Source: JBEGHD01 sp049334165 (lineage in GTDB: Bacteria > Bacteroidota > Bacteroidia > Flavobacteriales_D > Sanyastnellaceae). Taken from it: a stretch of DNA of 64,000 nt. The notes under the pieces are model-generated. The model worked only from the letters and a program-made list of their open reading frames with translations. It did no database searches and was not told where the DNA came from. The translations under genes and the position numbers were made by a program. This document shows, piece after piece, positions 10,047 to 18,259 of this stretch. The stretch lies in NCBI GenBank assembly GCA_049334165.1, contig JBEGHD010000001.1, one strand, 5' to 3'. Within the stretch, counting starts at the first letter, position 1. The number at the start of each line of letters is the position of its first letter.

Positions 10047-10421
10047 CTATTTTCCGCGAAGAAGACCCTGCATGGTGATAACTTCAAAAAAGGTAAAAAC
10101 CATGTAAGTGCTGAGCAGTGAAATGGCAACTTCTACCTTGTGAGCTTTCACGAGGTAGAGGTAAATCACCAAAAAGGCAATGGAGGCAAAAAGCTTGACG
10201 GTAATGCTCGCCATAAAATGAGCGACAAATCGCTGCGGGCTCTGTTTGTTGGCACTCATCACAAAACCGTGCAGTAGCCAGGTGAGTAGAGTGAAGCCGA
10301 CAATAATAAAGTAGACTACGATTGGGAGGTTGACTTTTTCAACGTAGGTGTCGAGAAGCCAGGCTGCAGCTAATAGAATGACTGCAGTGATCAAAAGCCT
10401 GACGATGTATTTAGCTCCCAT
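10047..10421 (-). CDS. Small four-helix membrane protein of the atp operon
   Basis: Family not recognised with certainty. The 124 residues predict four transmembrane helices: LLITAVILLAAAWLLDTYV, LPIVVYFIIVGFTLLTWLLH, ITVKLFASIAFLVIYLYLV, and LLSTYMVFTFFEVITMQGLL. It starts 6 bases after atpZ and lies immediately before atpB, the place where atpI-type assembly or magnesium/calcium-transport proteins are encoded in other bacteria. An AtpI-like role in c-ring assembly is therefore plausible by position and topology only. No sequence motif proves it. Confidence 0.7.
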   Translation of the reverse strand: MGAKYIVRLLITAVILLAAAWLLDTYVEKVNLPIVVYFIIVGFTLLTWLLHGFVMSANKQSPQRFVAHFMASITVKLFASIAFLVIYLYLVKAHKVEVAISLLSTYMVFTFFEVITMQGLLRGK

Positions 10422-10427
10422 ATTTAA

Positions 10428-10667
10428 TTAGCGTGATGTGTCTTTGATAACGAAGTAAATGGCCAGGGCAACACCAACCAAGGAGAGCACGAGGGTCCAC
10501 AGTGGGAATTCCATCGAGCTGCGATCATCGATTTCGCGTCCGCCCAGCACACCGGCTAAAATAACAATAGCCATTTTCATGGCCATGCCGGTGTATTTCA
10601 TAAAGTCATTAGGCTGACTTTTCTTCGATGTATTCTTCGTCTTTTTTGGATTTTGATTTTGACTCAA
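10428..10667 (-). CDS. AtpZ/AtpI family protein
   Basis: Short membrane protein (79 residues) resembling AtpZ, an accessory of the F1Fo operon in many bacteria. It has a basic N-terminus, then two hydrophobic helices (YTGMAMKMAIVILAGVLGG and FPLWTLVLSLVGVALAIYF) with the GGREIDD turn between them. The given start is a TTG that overlaps the end of the bactofilin gene by 59 bases. The ATG at 10601, eight bases after the bactofilin stop, gives 57 residues and no overlap. The lysine-rich leader encoded from TTG looks like the normal family N-terminus, so I kept the longer form with low certainty. Confidence 0.75.
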   Translation of the reverse strand: MSQNQNPKKTKNTSKKSQPNDFMKYTGMAMKMAIVILAGVLGGREIDDRSSMEFPLWTLVLSLVGVALAIYFVIKDTSR

Positions 10668-11052
10668 GGTCTTTCATGTCTTTCACCTTCGAGGCCATGT
10701 TGCATGCTCCTGTAAAGCTCGCTCCCGCCTCGATAGATAGTTTGTCGGTAAAAATGTCTCCGTCAATTTTTGCTGTCGGCTTGAGCGTGAGCAGCTGGTC
10801 AACAGAGATCTTCCCGATCATGTTTCCTTCAACTTCGGCATTCTGGCAAACTACTGTTCCTTCCACCAAACCAGTAGGTCCAATAACCAGGCGACCCTTT
10901 GTTTGAATTGTCCCCTTGAACTTGCCGTCAATTCGGATATTGCTTTCCGACTTGATGTCGCCTTCTACCTGAGTTCCTTCTACAATCCTGTTGATAGACA
11001 TGTCCGGTGCCGGATCTGAATTTCGTGCCATGTTGTTTCTGTTTTTAAACAT
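10609..11052 (-). CDS. Bactofilin (polymer-forming cytoskeletal protein)
   Basis: A 147-residue bactofilin of the DUF583/CcmA family, which self-assembles into filaments without nucleotide and commonly scaffolds envelope or motility machinery. The core is a right-handed beta-helix of short repeats: TQVEGDIKSESNIRIDGKFK, TKGRLVIGPTGLVEGTVVCQ, EVEGNMIGKISVDQLLTLKP, then AKIDGDIFTDKLSIEAGASF. A charged tail (SKSKSKKDEEYIEEK) follows. It starts 27 bases after sprE/porW ends and overlaps or abuts atpZ, so cotranscription is likely. A link to gliding or T9SS positioning is inference from context. Confidence 0.9.
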   Translation of the reverse strand: MFKNRNNMARNSDPAPDMSINRIVEGTQVEGDIKSESNIRIDGKFKGTIQTKGRLVIGPTGLVEGTVVCQNAEVEGNMIGKISVDQLLTLKPTAKIDGDIFTDKLSIEAGASFTGACNMASKVKDMKDLESKSKSKKDEEYIEEKSA

Positions 11053-11079
11053 GATTAAAGCGAGTTTAACGCGAATGTA

Positions 11080-13752
11080 CTAAGGCTTTTCCTGACCGTA
11101 GCAAGCATTAAAGAAGCTAACGTATTGGTCCATGTTTTTGTTTTTGAAAAGCTCGATGTAGTTGTCCTTTGTAACCACAAATATTTTATGACCTGCGCTG
11201 TTCAGGTCTTTTACTTCATTATCGTTGTTGTTGAAAGCAGTTAAGTAATCCATGGCCTCTGTTGACGATGGAAACTGCTTAACCAATACTACGGCATAAC
11301 CGCCCAGCAGGTTTGAGGTAACTCTAAGTCCGGCACTTTTGTAGCTTGCCTGGTTGAAGTTGGAAATTGCTGCCTTAACCGCAGGCAGATTTTCTGAATC
11401 TCTTTCAAAGGCCAAAGCAAACCACTGCTCTTCGTTTTTCTTGCACTCAAACGGACCTTCTTCCATTTCTTCTTCGCTCATGTCGAGCTCAACCTGTGCT
11501 GCTTCTTCTTTCTCGTCATTTTTGCCATTGAGTTCATCGAGCATCTCCTGCGCTCGGATGGCTTCTTCGGTTTCAGGGAAAGTTCTTACCACGTCTTCGA
11601 GTGCTGCGATGTAGTTGTCGCGAATTCGAGACATCGCATCGAGCTCTCCCTGAGCCAGAGCTTTAAGCAGATAGTACTTTGGCAACAGGTGATTGTCTTC
11701 CTGCTCCTGAATAACTTTCTTGGTGGCCTGCACCACATCGATGTACTGTCGGTTTCGATATTGTTGGAAAATCGCCTTGTACTCTTCCAGCTCCTCGGCT
11801 TTCTCAAGTTCTTCAATTTCGAGGAAGTCTGGGTTTTTCACCAGCATGGCGTATTCCGATTCGGGGTATTCTTCGAGAACGAGGTCACCCCAGTACTTGG
11901 AGTTGCATGTGCTACAAAAAGGGTTTTGGTAACCTTCCTGCTCCTTGTTATAATAAGCGCGATAGAGCTGGTAGTAGGTCATCACGTGGAAATCGCTCTC
12001 TTCGAAAGTTTTTGCCAAAACCTCGAACGACTCGATGGCGTTGTCAAAATCATCTAGCTTTTCTTTGTAAATCAATCCGGCCAGGTAGTAGGCTTCGGCC
12101 ATCGCTTCGCGCAGCGAGTCTTTTTCTGCCTGAGTGGAAGGCACGTTGGCCATGTACTCTTCGAGCGGTTTCACCATGCTGTCGGCATCAGGTGCCACAA
12201 AAGGATTTTCCTCTTCACCTGTTTCTGGCTCGTCTTCGGCAAAGGCATCTCTTACTTTGTTTTTTCTACGCCAGTTGTCCTCGAGTGGACGATCTCCCCA
12301 GGTTTCCACAAAAGTTTGCATTCCGCGCTGCTTCATGTTTGGATTGTACGCCCAAAAGTTGCTTTCAGCTCCGTCTTCGAGATTGCTAGATGCGAGCATT
12401 TCCTGACGCTGACGGTCGAGCTCTTCCTGTTTCTGACGAACGTCTTCTTCTCTGATTTCCTGAAGTCTTTTCTCAAGGTCGCTAGCAGAAAGTGAAGCGA
12501 GTTGCAAGAGGCTGTCGTTGCGTTCAATGACGTTGAGGTGCTCTACCAGTTCATCGAGACTTTCTGCCTTGTTGGCGATGTCTTTGTAGCGCTGATGCTC
12601 CTCGCCAATCATCATTCTTGTGCTGTCGTAGTATGCCTGAGCCGGCTGGTACTCACGTTGCTCAAAGTAAAGGTCGGCAAGCCTGATGAGTGATTTTACA
12701 CGCTGTTTTTGGTTACCATCGTTTTTCTGAAGCGATTCTTTGAGGTGATAAATTCCACGTTCAAAGTTTCTTTCTTCAAGAAATATTTCAGCCAGTGCGT
12801 AGTGAATTTGATCGCGATACTCGAGGTTTTTGTCATCATCGAGCATCTCGTTGAGCGTGTTCTTTATCTGAGTGGAGTTGTCTCCCCTTCTGCTGAAGGC
12901 CATCGCCTGGTGGATGCGAGAGTAAAACTCCATCTCGTACTTCGGCTTGTACTCCAGCACCTGATCGTAAGCCGCAATGGCTTTTCCAGAATCGTTGATT
13001 CGCTGATAGAGCTGAGCAAGGATGAAAGTTGGCCTGGCCTTTTCTTTTTTCTTATCGATAAAAGGGATAGCAATTTCTACGTGCTTGGCCGCCTGAGCGT
13101 ATTCTTCTGTGTAGATGTAGTACTGAGCCCAGGCCAGGTTGTATTCGGCTTTCAGCTCTGTGGGAAAGTTGCGCTCCTGTGATGCTTTTACCAGCGCTTC
13201 GCGAGCTTTGTTTTCCTGATCTCTTTGGATGAAAGTCCGCGCAAGCCAAATGTTTGACTTGATCTGCATTTCTGGAGATTCGTACTTCTTTCTTACGAAC
13301 TTGAAAAACTCCTCTGCCTTGTAATATTCGCGCTTGTAGAAATGACCAATCCCAATAAGCAGGTAGTTGTCGTCAATCCACTTGTTCATTTCGGGGCGCT
13401 CCATTTTTTTCTTGTAGCGTCCAGAAACTTTCATTGTGTGCTCATCCACCACTCTGGAAGACTTTTCGATCACACGCTCCATCTGCGGATAAATAGTAGA
13501 AGCGGTTTCTTCCGTTCCATAAATGTAGATCGGAAGAATTTCATCGTAGTTATCCTGATGATTCTCTTTGAGTTTTTCCCTTCCTTCTCTCAGACTTTCT
13601 TTGGCATAGAAAAATCCGTTGTAGCGTGCTGTCGTGTTGTGGTAAACTCTGTGAACGAAGCTATCTCGTTCAGTAGAGCAACCCGCAAAGAGAGTAGTGA
13701 GTAACAACAGCAGTCCTGAAAAGTAGAGAGTATGACGTTTGATTTTGCTCAA
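11080..13752 (-). CDS. sprE: SprE/PorW-type TPR lipoprotein of the type IX secretion system
   Basis: Large lipoprotein of 890 residues, recognised by its N-terminus (lipobox LFAGC with Cys25, then STERDSFVHRVYHNTTARYN) and by TPR-like helical repeats (e.g. IWLARTFIQRDQENKAREAL, LAQLYQRINDSGKAIAAYDQ, YLAGLIYKEKLDDFDNAIES) over residues ~130-700. An acidic EEEMEEGPFE stretch precedes the C-terminal domain. SprE in Flavobacterium and PorW in Porphyromonas are needed for T9SS secretion and gliding. The start is a TTG at 13752; no other start precedes the signal peptide. A TATTTTTG box lies 46 bases upstream. It is followed within 27 bases by the bactofilin gene. Confidence 0.85.
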   Translation of the reverse strand: MSKIKRHTLYFSGLLLLLTTLFAGCSTERDSFVHRVYHNTTARYNGFFYAKESLREGREKLKENHQDNYDEILPIYIYGTEETASTIYPQMERVIEKSSRVVDEHTMKVSGRYKKKMERPEMNKWIDDNYLLIGIGHFYKREYYKAEEFFKFVRKKYESPEMQIKSNIWLARTFIQRDQENKAREALVKASQERNFPTELKAEYNLAWAQYYIYTEEYAQAAKHVEIAIPFIDKKKEKARPTFILAQLYQRINDSGKAIAAYDQVLEYKPKYEMEFYSRIHQAMAFSRRGDNSTQIKNTLNEMLDDDKNLEYRDQIHYALAEIFLEERNFERGIYHLKESLQKNDGNQKQRVKSLIRLADLYFEQREYQPAQAYYDSTRMMIGEEHQRYKDIANKAESLDELVEHLNVIERNDSLLQLASLSASDLEKRLQEIREEDVRQKQEELDRQRQEMLASSNLEDGAESNFWAYNPNMKQRGMQTFVETWGDRPLEDNWRRKNKVRDAFAEDEPETGEEENPFVAPDADSMVKPLEEYMANVPSTQAEKDSLREAMAEAYYLAGLIYKEKLDDFDNAIESFEVLAKTFEESDFHVMTYYQLYRAYYNKEQEGYQNPFCSTCNSKYWGDLVLEEYPESEYAMLVKNPDFLEIEELEKAEELEEYKAIFQQYRNRQYIDVVQATKKVIQEQEDNHLLPKYYLLKALAQGELDAMSRIRDNYIAALEDVVRTFPETEEAIRAQEMLDELNGKNDEKEEAAQVELDMSEEEMEEGPFECKKNEEQWFALAFERDSENLPAVKAAISNFNQASYKSAGLRVTSNLLGGYAVVLVKQFPSSTEAMDYLTAFNNNDNEVKDLNSAGHKIFVVTKDNYIELFKNKNMDQYVSFFNACYGQEKP

Positions 13753-13797
13753 GTTCTTTAATCGTTAGCTTTCGGGCTTTTAAAAACTGAAAAGAGA

Positions 13798-13805
13798 CAA
13801 AAATA
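13798..13805 (-). promoter_or_regulatory. Candidate promoter box of sprE
   Basis: The minus strand reads TATTTTTG, a full match to TAnnTTTG, 46 bases before the TTG start of sprE. No TTG is visible at -33. If correct, it also drives the bactofilin gene and perhaps atpZ. Confidence 0.45.
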
Positions 13806-13908
13806 TTTCATTTTTCTTGAAAAGAAAGGTGAATCCCGGAAATACCACTAATGACAAATCATTCGGTAAGAATTTCGGATATTTGAAATTCCATTTTTTC
13901 GACAAGAA

Positions 13909-14802
13909 GTGAGCAAGAAAAAGAAGAAGAAAAAAGTGATACATCGCCTGCGGATTCCCTACCGTTTGGTGATTTTGAATGAGGGTAGTTTTGAAGAGCG
14001 ATTCAGGCTTCGACTCACTCCACTGAACGTGGTGGCGAGCCTTGTTTTTGTGACTGCTCTCTTTATTGGCATTTTTTGGATGCTTGTAAGTTTTACTCCC
14101 TTGAAAGAACTTATTCCCGGCTATGCCGACACGGAATGGCGGCAAAACGCCAATTACGCTCGCGCTCAGGTAGACTCTTTGAGAGAAATCAACCAGCAAC
14201 AAGAGCGTTATCTGGAACACGTGAGACTCATCCTTTCTGGGCAAACCATCGACCAGATTGACAGCCTGAAAAACGACAGTGCCGGACAAAGAACAAGACA
14301 GGAAACCGAAGACCTCAACTTCAACGTTTCACCAGCCGACTCAGCGCTGCGAGCGCAAATTTCTGAAGAAGATCAGTTTAGCCTAACCATGGAAAACCCT
14401 TTTTCAAATGCTTCATCGTTGAGCAAGTCGCTACTTTTTAAACCACTTGAGGGAACGGTTTCGTCTGGATTTGACGCCAAAATTGGACACTACGGCATCG
14501 ACATTGTGGCTCCGAAAAACGAAGCCATAAAAGCAGTGATGGACGGCTCTGTCATTTTAAGCACCTGGACATCCGATGCAGGTTACGTCATTCAGATCCA
14601 ACACGATTTCAACCTTGTGTCGGTATACAAGCACAACTCTGCACTTTTCAAAAAGCAGGGCGATATGGTGAAGGCCGGAGAAACCGTGGCCATTATTGGA
14701 GACACTGGCGAACACACCGATGGTCCTCACTTGCACTTTGAACTTTGGAAAGGTGGAGTTGCAGTAGATCCGGAATTGTATTTCCCTTTCAACAAAAACT
14801 AA
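13909..14802 (+). CDS. M23 family metallopeptidase (peptidoglycan endopeptidase)
   Basis: Membrane-anchored LytM-type endopeptidase of 297 residues. A lysine-rich cytoplasmic start (MSKKKKKKKVIHRL) is followed by one membrane helix at 42-62, a periplasmic coiled coil (AQVDSLREINQQQERYLEHV), and the M23 domain from about 180. Zinc-binding motifs are HYGID near 193 and HLHFELW near 274. This layout is typical of Bacteroidota cell-division or elongation peptidases. The start is GTG at 13909; the next in-frame start would remove the basic leader. It is divergent from sprE and ends in a shared bidirectional terminator. Confidence 0.9.
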   Translation: MSKKKKKKKVIHRLRIPYRLVILNEGSFEERFRLRLTPLNVVASLVFVTALFIGIFWMLVSFTPLKELIPGYADTEWRQNANYARAQVDSLREINQQQERYLEHVRLILSGQTIDQIDSLKNDSAGQRTRQETEDLNFNVSPADSALRAQISEEDQFSLTMENPFSNASSLSKSLLFKPLEGTVSSGFDAKIGHYGIDIVAPKNEAIKAVMDGSVILSTWTSDAGYVIQIQHDFNLVSVYKHNSALFKKQGDMVKAGETVAIIGDTGEHTDGPHLHFELWKGGVAVDPELYFPFNKN

Positions 14803-14806
14803 AAAA

Positions 14807-14833
14807 AGCCCTCCACAGTCGGGAGAGCTTTTC
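14807..14833. terminator. Bidirectional terminator between M23 peptidase and PfkB kinase genes
   Basis: Stem AGCCCTCC (14807-14814) pairs with GGAGAGCT (14822-14829) with one mismatch, seven-base loop. It is preceded by an A-run and followed by TTTT, so it can act for both convergent genes. Confidence 0.7.
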
Positions 14834-14860
14834 TAATAAAATTCCTTTTAGGAGAAAATC

Positions 14861-15790
14861 CTAGTTATCTACCAGAGCGATGTCAAAATCAACAAGGCTG
14901 ACAAATTCCTGAATTCGGGTATCGATTTCTTCCTGGGTGAGGCTCATTAATCTTTCGGTTCCGAATTTTTCGCAAGTAAAAGATGCCATTGCCGAACCGA
15001 TAATGATTCCGCGCTTCATGCTTTCGAAAGAGTGATCCTGAGCGTGGGCCAGGTAGCCAACAAATCCGCCCGCGAAAGTATCTCCGGCTCCGGTTGGGTC
15101 AACTACATCCTCGAGTGGGAGCGCAGGAGCGAAGAAAACGCGGTCACCGCGGAAGAGCAGAGCACCGTGTTCACCTTTTTTAATGATTACCGTTTTTGGA
15201 CCCATCGTGTAGATCTTTCGGGCGGCTTTCACCAGTGAGTGTTCGCCAGATAGCTGACGAGCTTCTTCATCGTTGATGGTAACCACATCCACTTTGGCGA
15301 GTACTTTTTTGAGGTCATCCAAAGCTGAGTCCATCCAAAAGTTCATGGTGTCCATCACCACGAGGCCGGGGCGTTTTTCCATTTGCTCAAGTACAGAAAG
15401 CTGCACCTGTGGAGCCAGGTTCCCGAGCATGACCACGTCAGGGTTTTTCCAATCATTTGGAACTTCTGGTTCGAAGTCTGCCAGTACGTTGAGCTCAGTG
15501 GCTAGTGTGTCGCGCGAGTTCATGTCGTAGTGGTACTTGCCCGACCAGAAAAAGGATTTTTCGCCTTTTTTGATTTGGAGTCCACTGAGATCTATGCGTC
15601 TCTTTTTCATCTCGTCCATCATGTCCTGAGGGAAATCATCTCCCACAACGGAAACCAGTCCAGAGCGTTCTACAAAAAAGGAGGCGGCAAGGCCGATGTA
15701 AGTAGCAGCCCCACCGATAATTTTATCGGTTTTTCCAAAAGGCGTTTCTATGGCGTCAAAGGCAACGGTGCCCACTTCAACTAACTTCAT
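14861..15790 (-). CDS. PfkB family carbohydrate kinase
   Basis: Sugar or nucleoside kinase of the ribokinase fold, about 309 residues from the chosen start. The N-terminus MKLVEVGTVAFDAIETPFGK and glycine motif GGAATYIGLAASFF open the substrate lid. The C-terminal PfkB signature DPTGAGDTFAGGFVGYL holds the catalytic aspartate and anion hole. Substrate is not deducible. A longer frame reaches a TTG at 15859, but that TTG lies inside a TATCTTTG promoter box, so the ATG at 15790 is preferred. It is a single gene, convergent with the M23 peptidase and downstream of tRNA-Asn on the same strand. Confidence 0.9.
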   Translation of the reverse strand: MKLVEVGTVAFDAIETPFGKTDKIIGGAATYIGLAASFFVERSGLVSVVGDDFPQDMMDEMKKRRIDLSGLQIKKGEKSFFWSGKYHYDMNSRDTLATELNVLADFEPEVPNDWKNPDVVMLGNLAPQVQLSVLEQMEKRPGLVVMDTMNFWMDSALDDLKKVLAKVDVVTINDEEARQLSGEHSLVKAARKIYTMGPKTVIIKKGEHGALLFRGDRVFFAPALPLEDVVDPTGAGDTFAGGFVGYLAHAQDHSFESMKRGIIIGSAMASFTCEKFGTERLMSLTQEEIDTRIQEFVSLVDFDIALVDN

Positions 15791-15856
15791 GCTGTAAAAT
15801 GTTTTTTTTGCGTTGGCAAGCACATCGTTTCGCGGCTTGCTGTTCAGTTTCTCCGG

Positions 15857-15864
15857 CAAAGATA
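15857..15864 (-). promoter_or_regulatory. Candidate promoter box of the PfkB kinase gene
   Basis: The minus strand reads TATCTTTG, matching TAnnTTTG, 66 bases before the preferred ATG (15790). The box overlaps the alternative TTG start, which argues against that start. Confidence 0.45.
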
Positions 15865-15903
15865 TTGTTTCGAATCGAAGTGAGGGAACCAGTGGGACAG
15901 AAT

Positions 15904-15934
15904 CAAAAAAACCCGCTACTCGAAAGCAACGGGT
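15904..15934 (-). terminator. Terminator downstream of tRNA-Asn
   Basis: Bases 15911-15934 form a 10-bp hairpin on the minus strand: ACCCGTTGCT and AGTAGCGGGT with a UUCG tetraloop (two wobble pairs), followed by TTTTTTT. It lies 12 bases after the tRNA 3' end. Confidence 0.88.
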
Positions 15935-15946
15935 TTTCGTTTTAAG

Positions 15947-16020
15947 CTCCTCAGGCTGGACTCGAACCAGCGACCCTCTGATTAACAGTCAGATGCTCTA
16001 ACCAACTGAGCTACTGAGGA
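15947..16020 (-). tRNA. tRNA-Asn (GTT)
   Basis: On the minus strand this folds as a complete 74-base tRNA. The acceptor stem is TCCTCAG/CTGAGGA with discriminator G. The D-arm is GCTC...GAGC, the anticodon arm TCTGA-CTGTTAA-TCAGA (anticodon GTT, asparagine), and the T-arm GCTGG-TTCGAGT-CCAGC. The 3' CCA is not encoded (next bases CTTAA). A UUCG-capped terminator follows. Confidence 0.97.
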
Positions 16021-16160
16021 ATGTGTTTTTCCAATTTTTAGAAGCTATTTCTGCTCCCGAAAAATGGAGTGCAATATTACTGCAATCATCCAAACTGTGC
16101 AAAACAAATGGAAAATATTTTTTATCCTATTTTTAGCACTCTACACAACACATTTAAACC

Positions 16161-16619
16161 ATGAGAATATTTTTCTTCCTCCTTGCCATTTTGATAGTCT
16201 GTCCGGCTGCTTTTGCCCAAACTAATTACACTGATCTTCAATCCGAAATCACAGCGGTGTGCGGAGTACCGAGCTATGATAGTGTTGTAGCTGACAAAGA
16301 GTTTTTAGACTCACTGAATGTGAATGAAATTAATGTCGGTCTGGAAGATTTTTTGCTTGACAAAGCGTGGGTCTACTATTTGAGCTACGGTTTCAATCAC
16401 AAAAAAGATGATTTAAAAGAGAGCTGGTCCTTGTTCGAACGATGCTGGGAGGAGTTTCAAAACAAAAGAGCGCTCTACAATCTGATTGTCCTAAGTCGCA
16501 TTCAAAACAATTGCGAAAAACTGGATAGCCTTTCGAATCTTTTCAAAGAAAAATTTTCTGATTTAGAAGATGTAGCTTCACACATTGAGATTAAGCGAAT
16601 GAGGGAGGAATGCCAGTAG
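16161..16619 (+). CDS. Secreted hypothetical protein
   Basis: Not recognised. The 152-residue product has a clear signal peptide (IFFFLLAILIVCPAAFAQ, cut after AQ) and a mature part rich in aromatic and acidic residues with four cysteines (VCGVPS, ERCWEEF, NNCEKL, EECQ at the extreme C-terminus). The YNLIVLSRIQNNCEKLDSLS segment looks like a helical repeat hairpin of TPR type, so it may be a small periplasmic protein-interaction module. It precedes the M48 protease gene by 154 bases on the same strand; no functional link is shown. Confidence 0.75.
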   Translation: MRIFFFLLAILIVCPAAFAQTNYTDLQSEITAVCGVPSYDSVVADKEFLDSLNVNEINVGLEDFLLDKAWVYYLSYGFNHKKDDLKESWSLFERCWEEFQNKRALYNLIVLSRIQNNCEKLDSLSNLFKEKFSDLEDVASHIEIKRMREECQ

Positions 16620-16664
16620 CTTTTTTGCTGGATTTGTATGATCCCTAAAAATCTCATTTTCAGC

Positions 16665-16672
16665 TAATTTTG
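16665..16672 (+). promoter_or_regulatory. Possible promoter box upstream of the M48 gene
   Basis: TAATTTTG matches TAnnTTTG, 101 bases before the M48 ATG. A TTTG at 16633-16636 is 28 bases upstream, longer than usual. Weak support. Confidence 0.3.
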
Positions 16673-16773
16673 TTCCCCTACGAACTATACTTCCCGATCA
16701 GTCAGTATTTCAGGTTTGAATTTTACCCCGATAAGCGATATATTGCCGGCTGTTTTACTACCGAGCTATAAAA

Positions 16774-18252
16774 ATGAAGCCTTCTATTCTAACCTTTTTC
16801 TTCTTCTTATTCTTCTCAAGATTTTTTTTCGCACAGGATCTCTATCAAAATTTTATCCCCTGTTTTGATTACGAGCCTACAGCGGAAGAGTACACAAACC
16901 TTATCAATGCCTTCAACGAGATTGAAGTGACATTTCCTGAGATGCAGAGAAAAACTCGCAAGGAATACGAAGAGCTGCTTTTAAATAGAAAGGAAATGGT
17001 TGAGCGAATGAAGGAGCGCAGTTCGTTGATGACGAGCGATTCTTCTGGAGTGGTATTAAAAGAAATGCTCAGCCACATTGTGGCTTCCAATCCAGGGTTA
17101 CTGACAAAAGAATATCAAATTTTCATCTTGCGAACCTTCAGGGTTAATGCCTTCAATATGGGTGGAGGTGTGGTATTTATCAGCGAAGGGCTCCTAAGTC
17201 ATGTGCGGTCGCTCGATGAAATAGCTTTTGTGATTTGTCACGAGCTTGCACACGACATTGAGCAACACACGATCCATTCCGCACGCAAGAGAGCGCAAAT
17301 CCTGACCGACAAATCTTTTAAAAAAGAAGTTAGGCGGATTAAGCGAATGAAATACAATCAATCATCCGCTATAAGCGAATTTTCACTTAGCCTTCAGGCC
17401 GACATTTACGAAAAGTCTGTGGATAAAGAACTGCAAGCAGATTCACTGGGTCTTCAGCTTTTTCTAAATACAGATTACGACTATTCTAAGGTGATTGATG
17501 TGATGAACACACTCAGCCTTTCAGATTGGCCTATTTATCGCGATTCGATTCAACTGGATAAACATTTGTCGTTTGATGATTTTCCTTTTCAGGATGATTG
17601 GACGAAAACTCATTACGAAACAGACATCGGAGGGAATCTTGAAAAACTTTACGAAATCCCCGATTCACTGAAGACTCACCCAGATACAGAATTGAGGATT
17701 GAGGAAATCGCTAAAACACTCAATCTGGAACTGAAAGAAGCTCCCGCGGACTCTTTTTACACAGACCTCAAAAACCTGTCGCCCACTCTTCTTCGTGCCA
17801 GATTTGAAATGCTTCACTTGCTTGCGAAATACGACAATCGGGACTATCAACTTTACCACTCCCTGCAGCTACTTGAACACTTTCCAGAAAACCAGTATTT
17901 GAAAAACTCGGTAGCTGAAGCCCTCTACGAAATTTATGCTGCAGCACTTGAACATGAGTTTTCGGCTGTAGTGAATATGCCTTCGAGCCAGTACCATCCT
18001 GCTTTCAATCAAATCGTAAATTTTTTGCATTCCATCCGCACTTCTGAGATCAAGGAGTTAGCAAAAATCTACGCAAAACAGCATGTGGCTCCACGACAAA
18101 AGGATGATGTGTTTTCAGGATACGTAATGCTTTTGATAAACAGCATGGACCAAAGTGAAAAAGAACGAGCCGAACTAGCTGCCACTTTCAAAAAACAATT
18201 TGACAACGAAGAGTACCACTCCAAATTGAAGAATAAATTCATAACCAAATAA
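16774..18252 (+). CDS. Secreted M48 family zinc metalloprotease
   Basis: Periplasmic or outer-membrane-associated protease of 492 residues, related to BepA/LoiP-type M48 enzymes in envelope quality control. A signal peptide (FFFLFFSRFFFAQ) is followed by a helical region. The zinc motif is HELAH, with His156, Glu157 and His160 (VICHELAHDIEQHT); the third ligand, Glu219, lies in KELQADSLGLQLF. NMGGGVVFISEGLL just before the zinc motif is the usual M48 substrate-edge strand. The C-terminal 200 residues look like helical repeats. The next gene starts 8 bases later, so the two are probably cotranscribed. Confidence 0.9.
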   Translation: MKPSILTFFFFLFFSRFFFAQDLYQNFIPCFDYEPTAEEYTNLINAFNEIEVTFPEMQRKTRKEYEELLLNRKEMVERMKERSSLMTSDSSGVVLKEMLSHIVASNPGLLTKEYQIFILRTFRVNAFNMGGGVVFISEGLLSHVRSLDEIAFVICHELAHDIEQHTIHSARKRAQILTDKSFKKEVRRIKRMKYNQSSAISEFSLSLQADIYEKSVDKELQADSLGLQLFLNTDYDYSKVIDVMNTLSLSDWPIYRDSIQLDKHLSFDDFPFQDDWTKTHYETDIGGNLEKLYEIPDSLKTHPDTELRIEEIAKTLNLELKEAPADSFYTDLKNLSPTLLRARFEMLHLLAKYDNRDYQLYHSLQLLEHFPENQYLKNSVAEALYEIYAAALEHEFSAVVNMPSSQYHPAFNQIVNFLHSIRTSEIKELAKIYAKQHVAPRQKDDVFSGYVMLLINSMDQSEKERAELAATFKKQFDNEEYHSKLKNKFITK

Positions 18253-18259
18253 TTCAATA

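Noticed and set aside
9920..10129. 69-residue reading frame on the minus strand, partly inside the small membrane protein gene
   Set aside because: It overlaps a better gene out of frame, has Phe/Asn-rich low-complexity content, and no signal or domain; the atpB promoter box lies within it.
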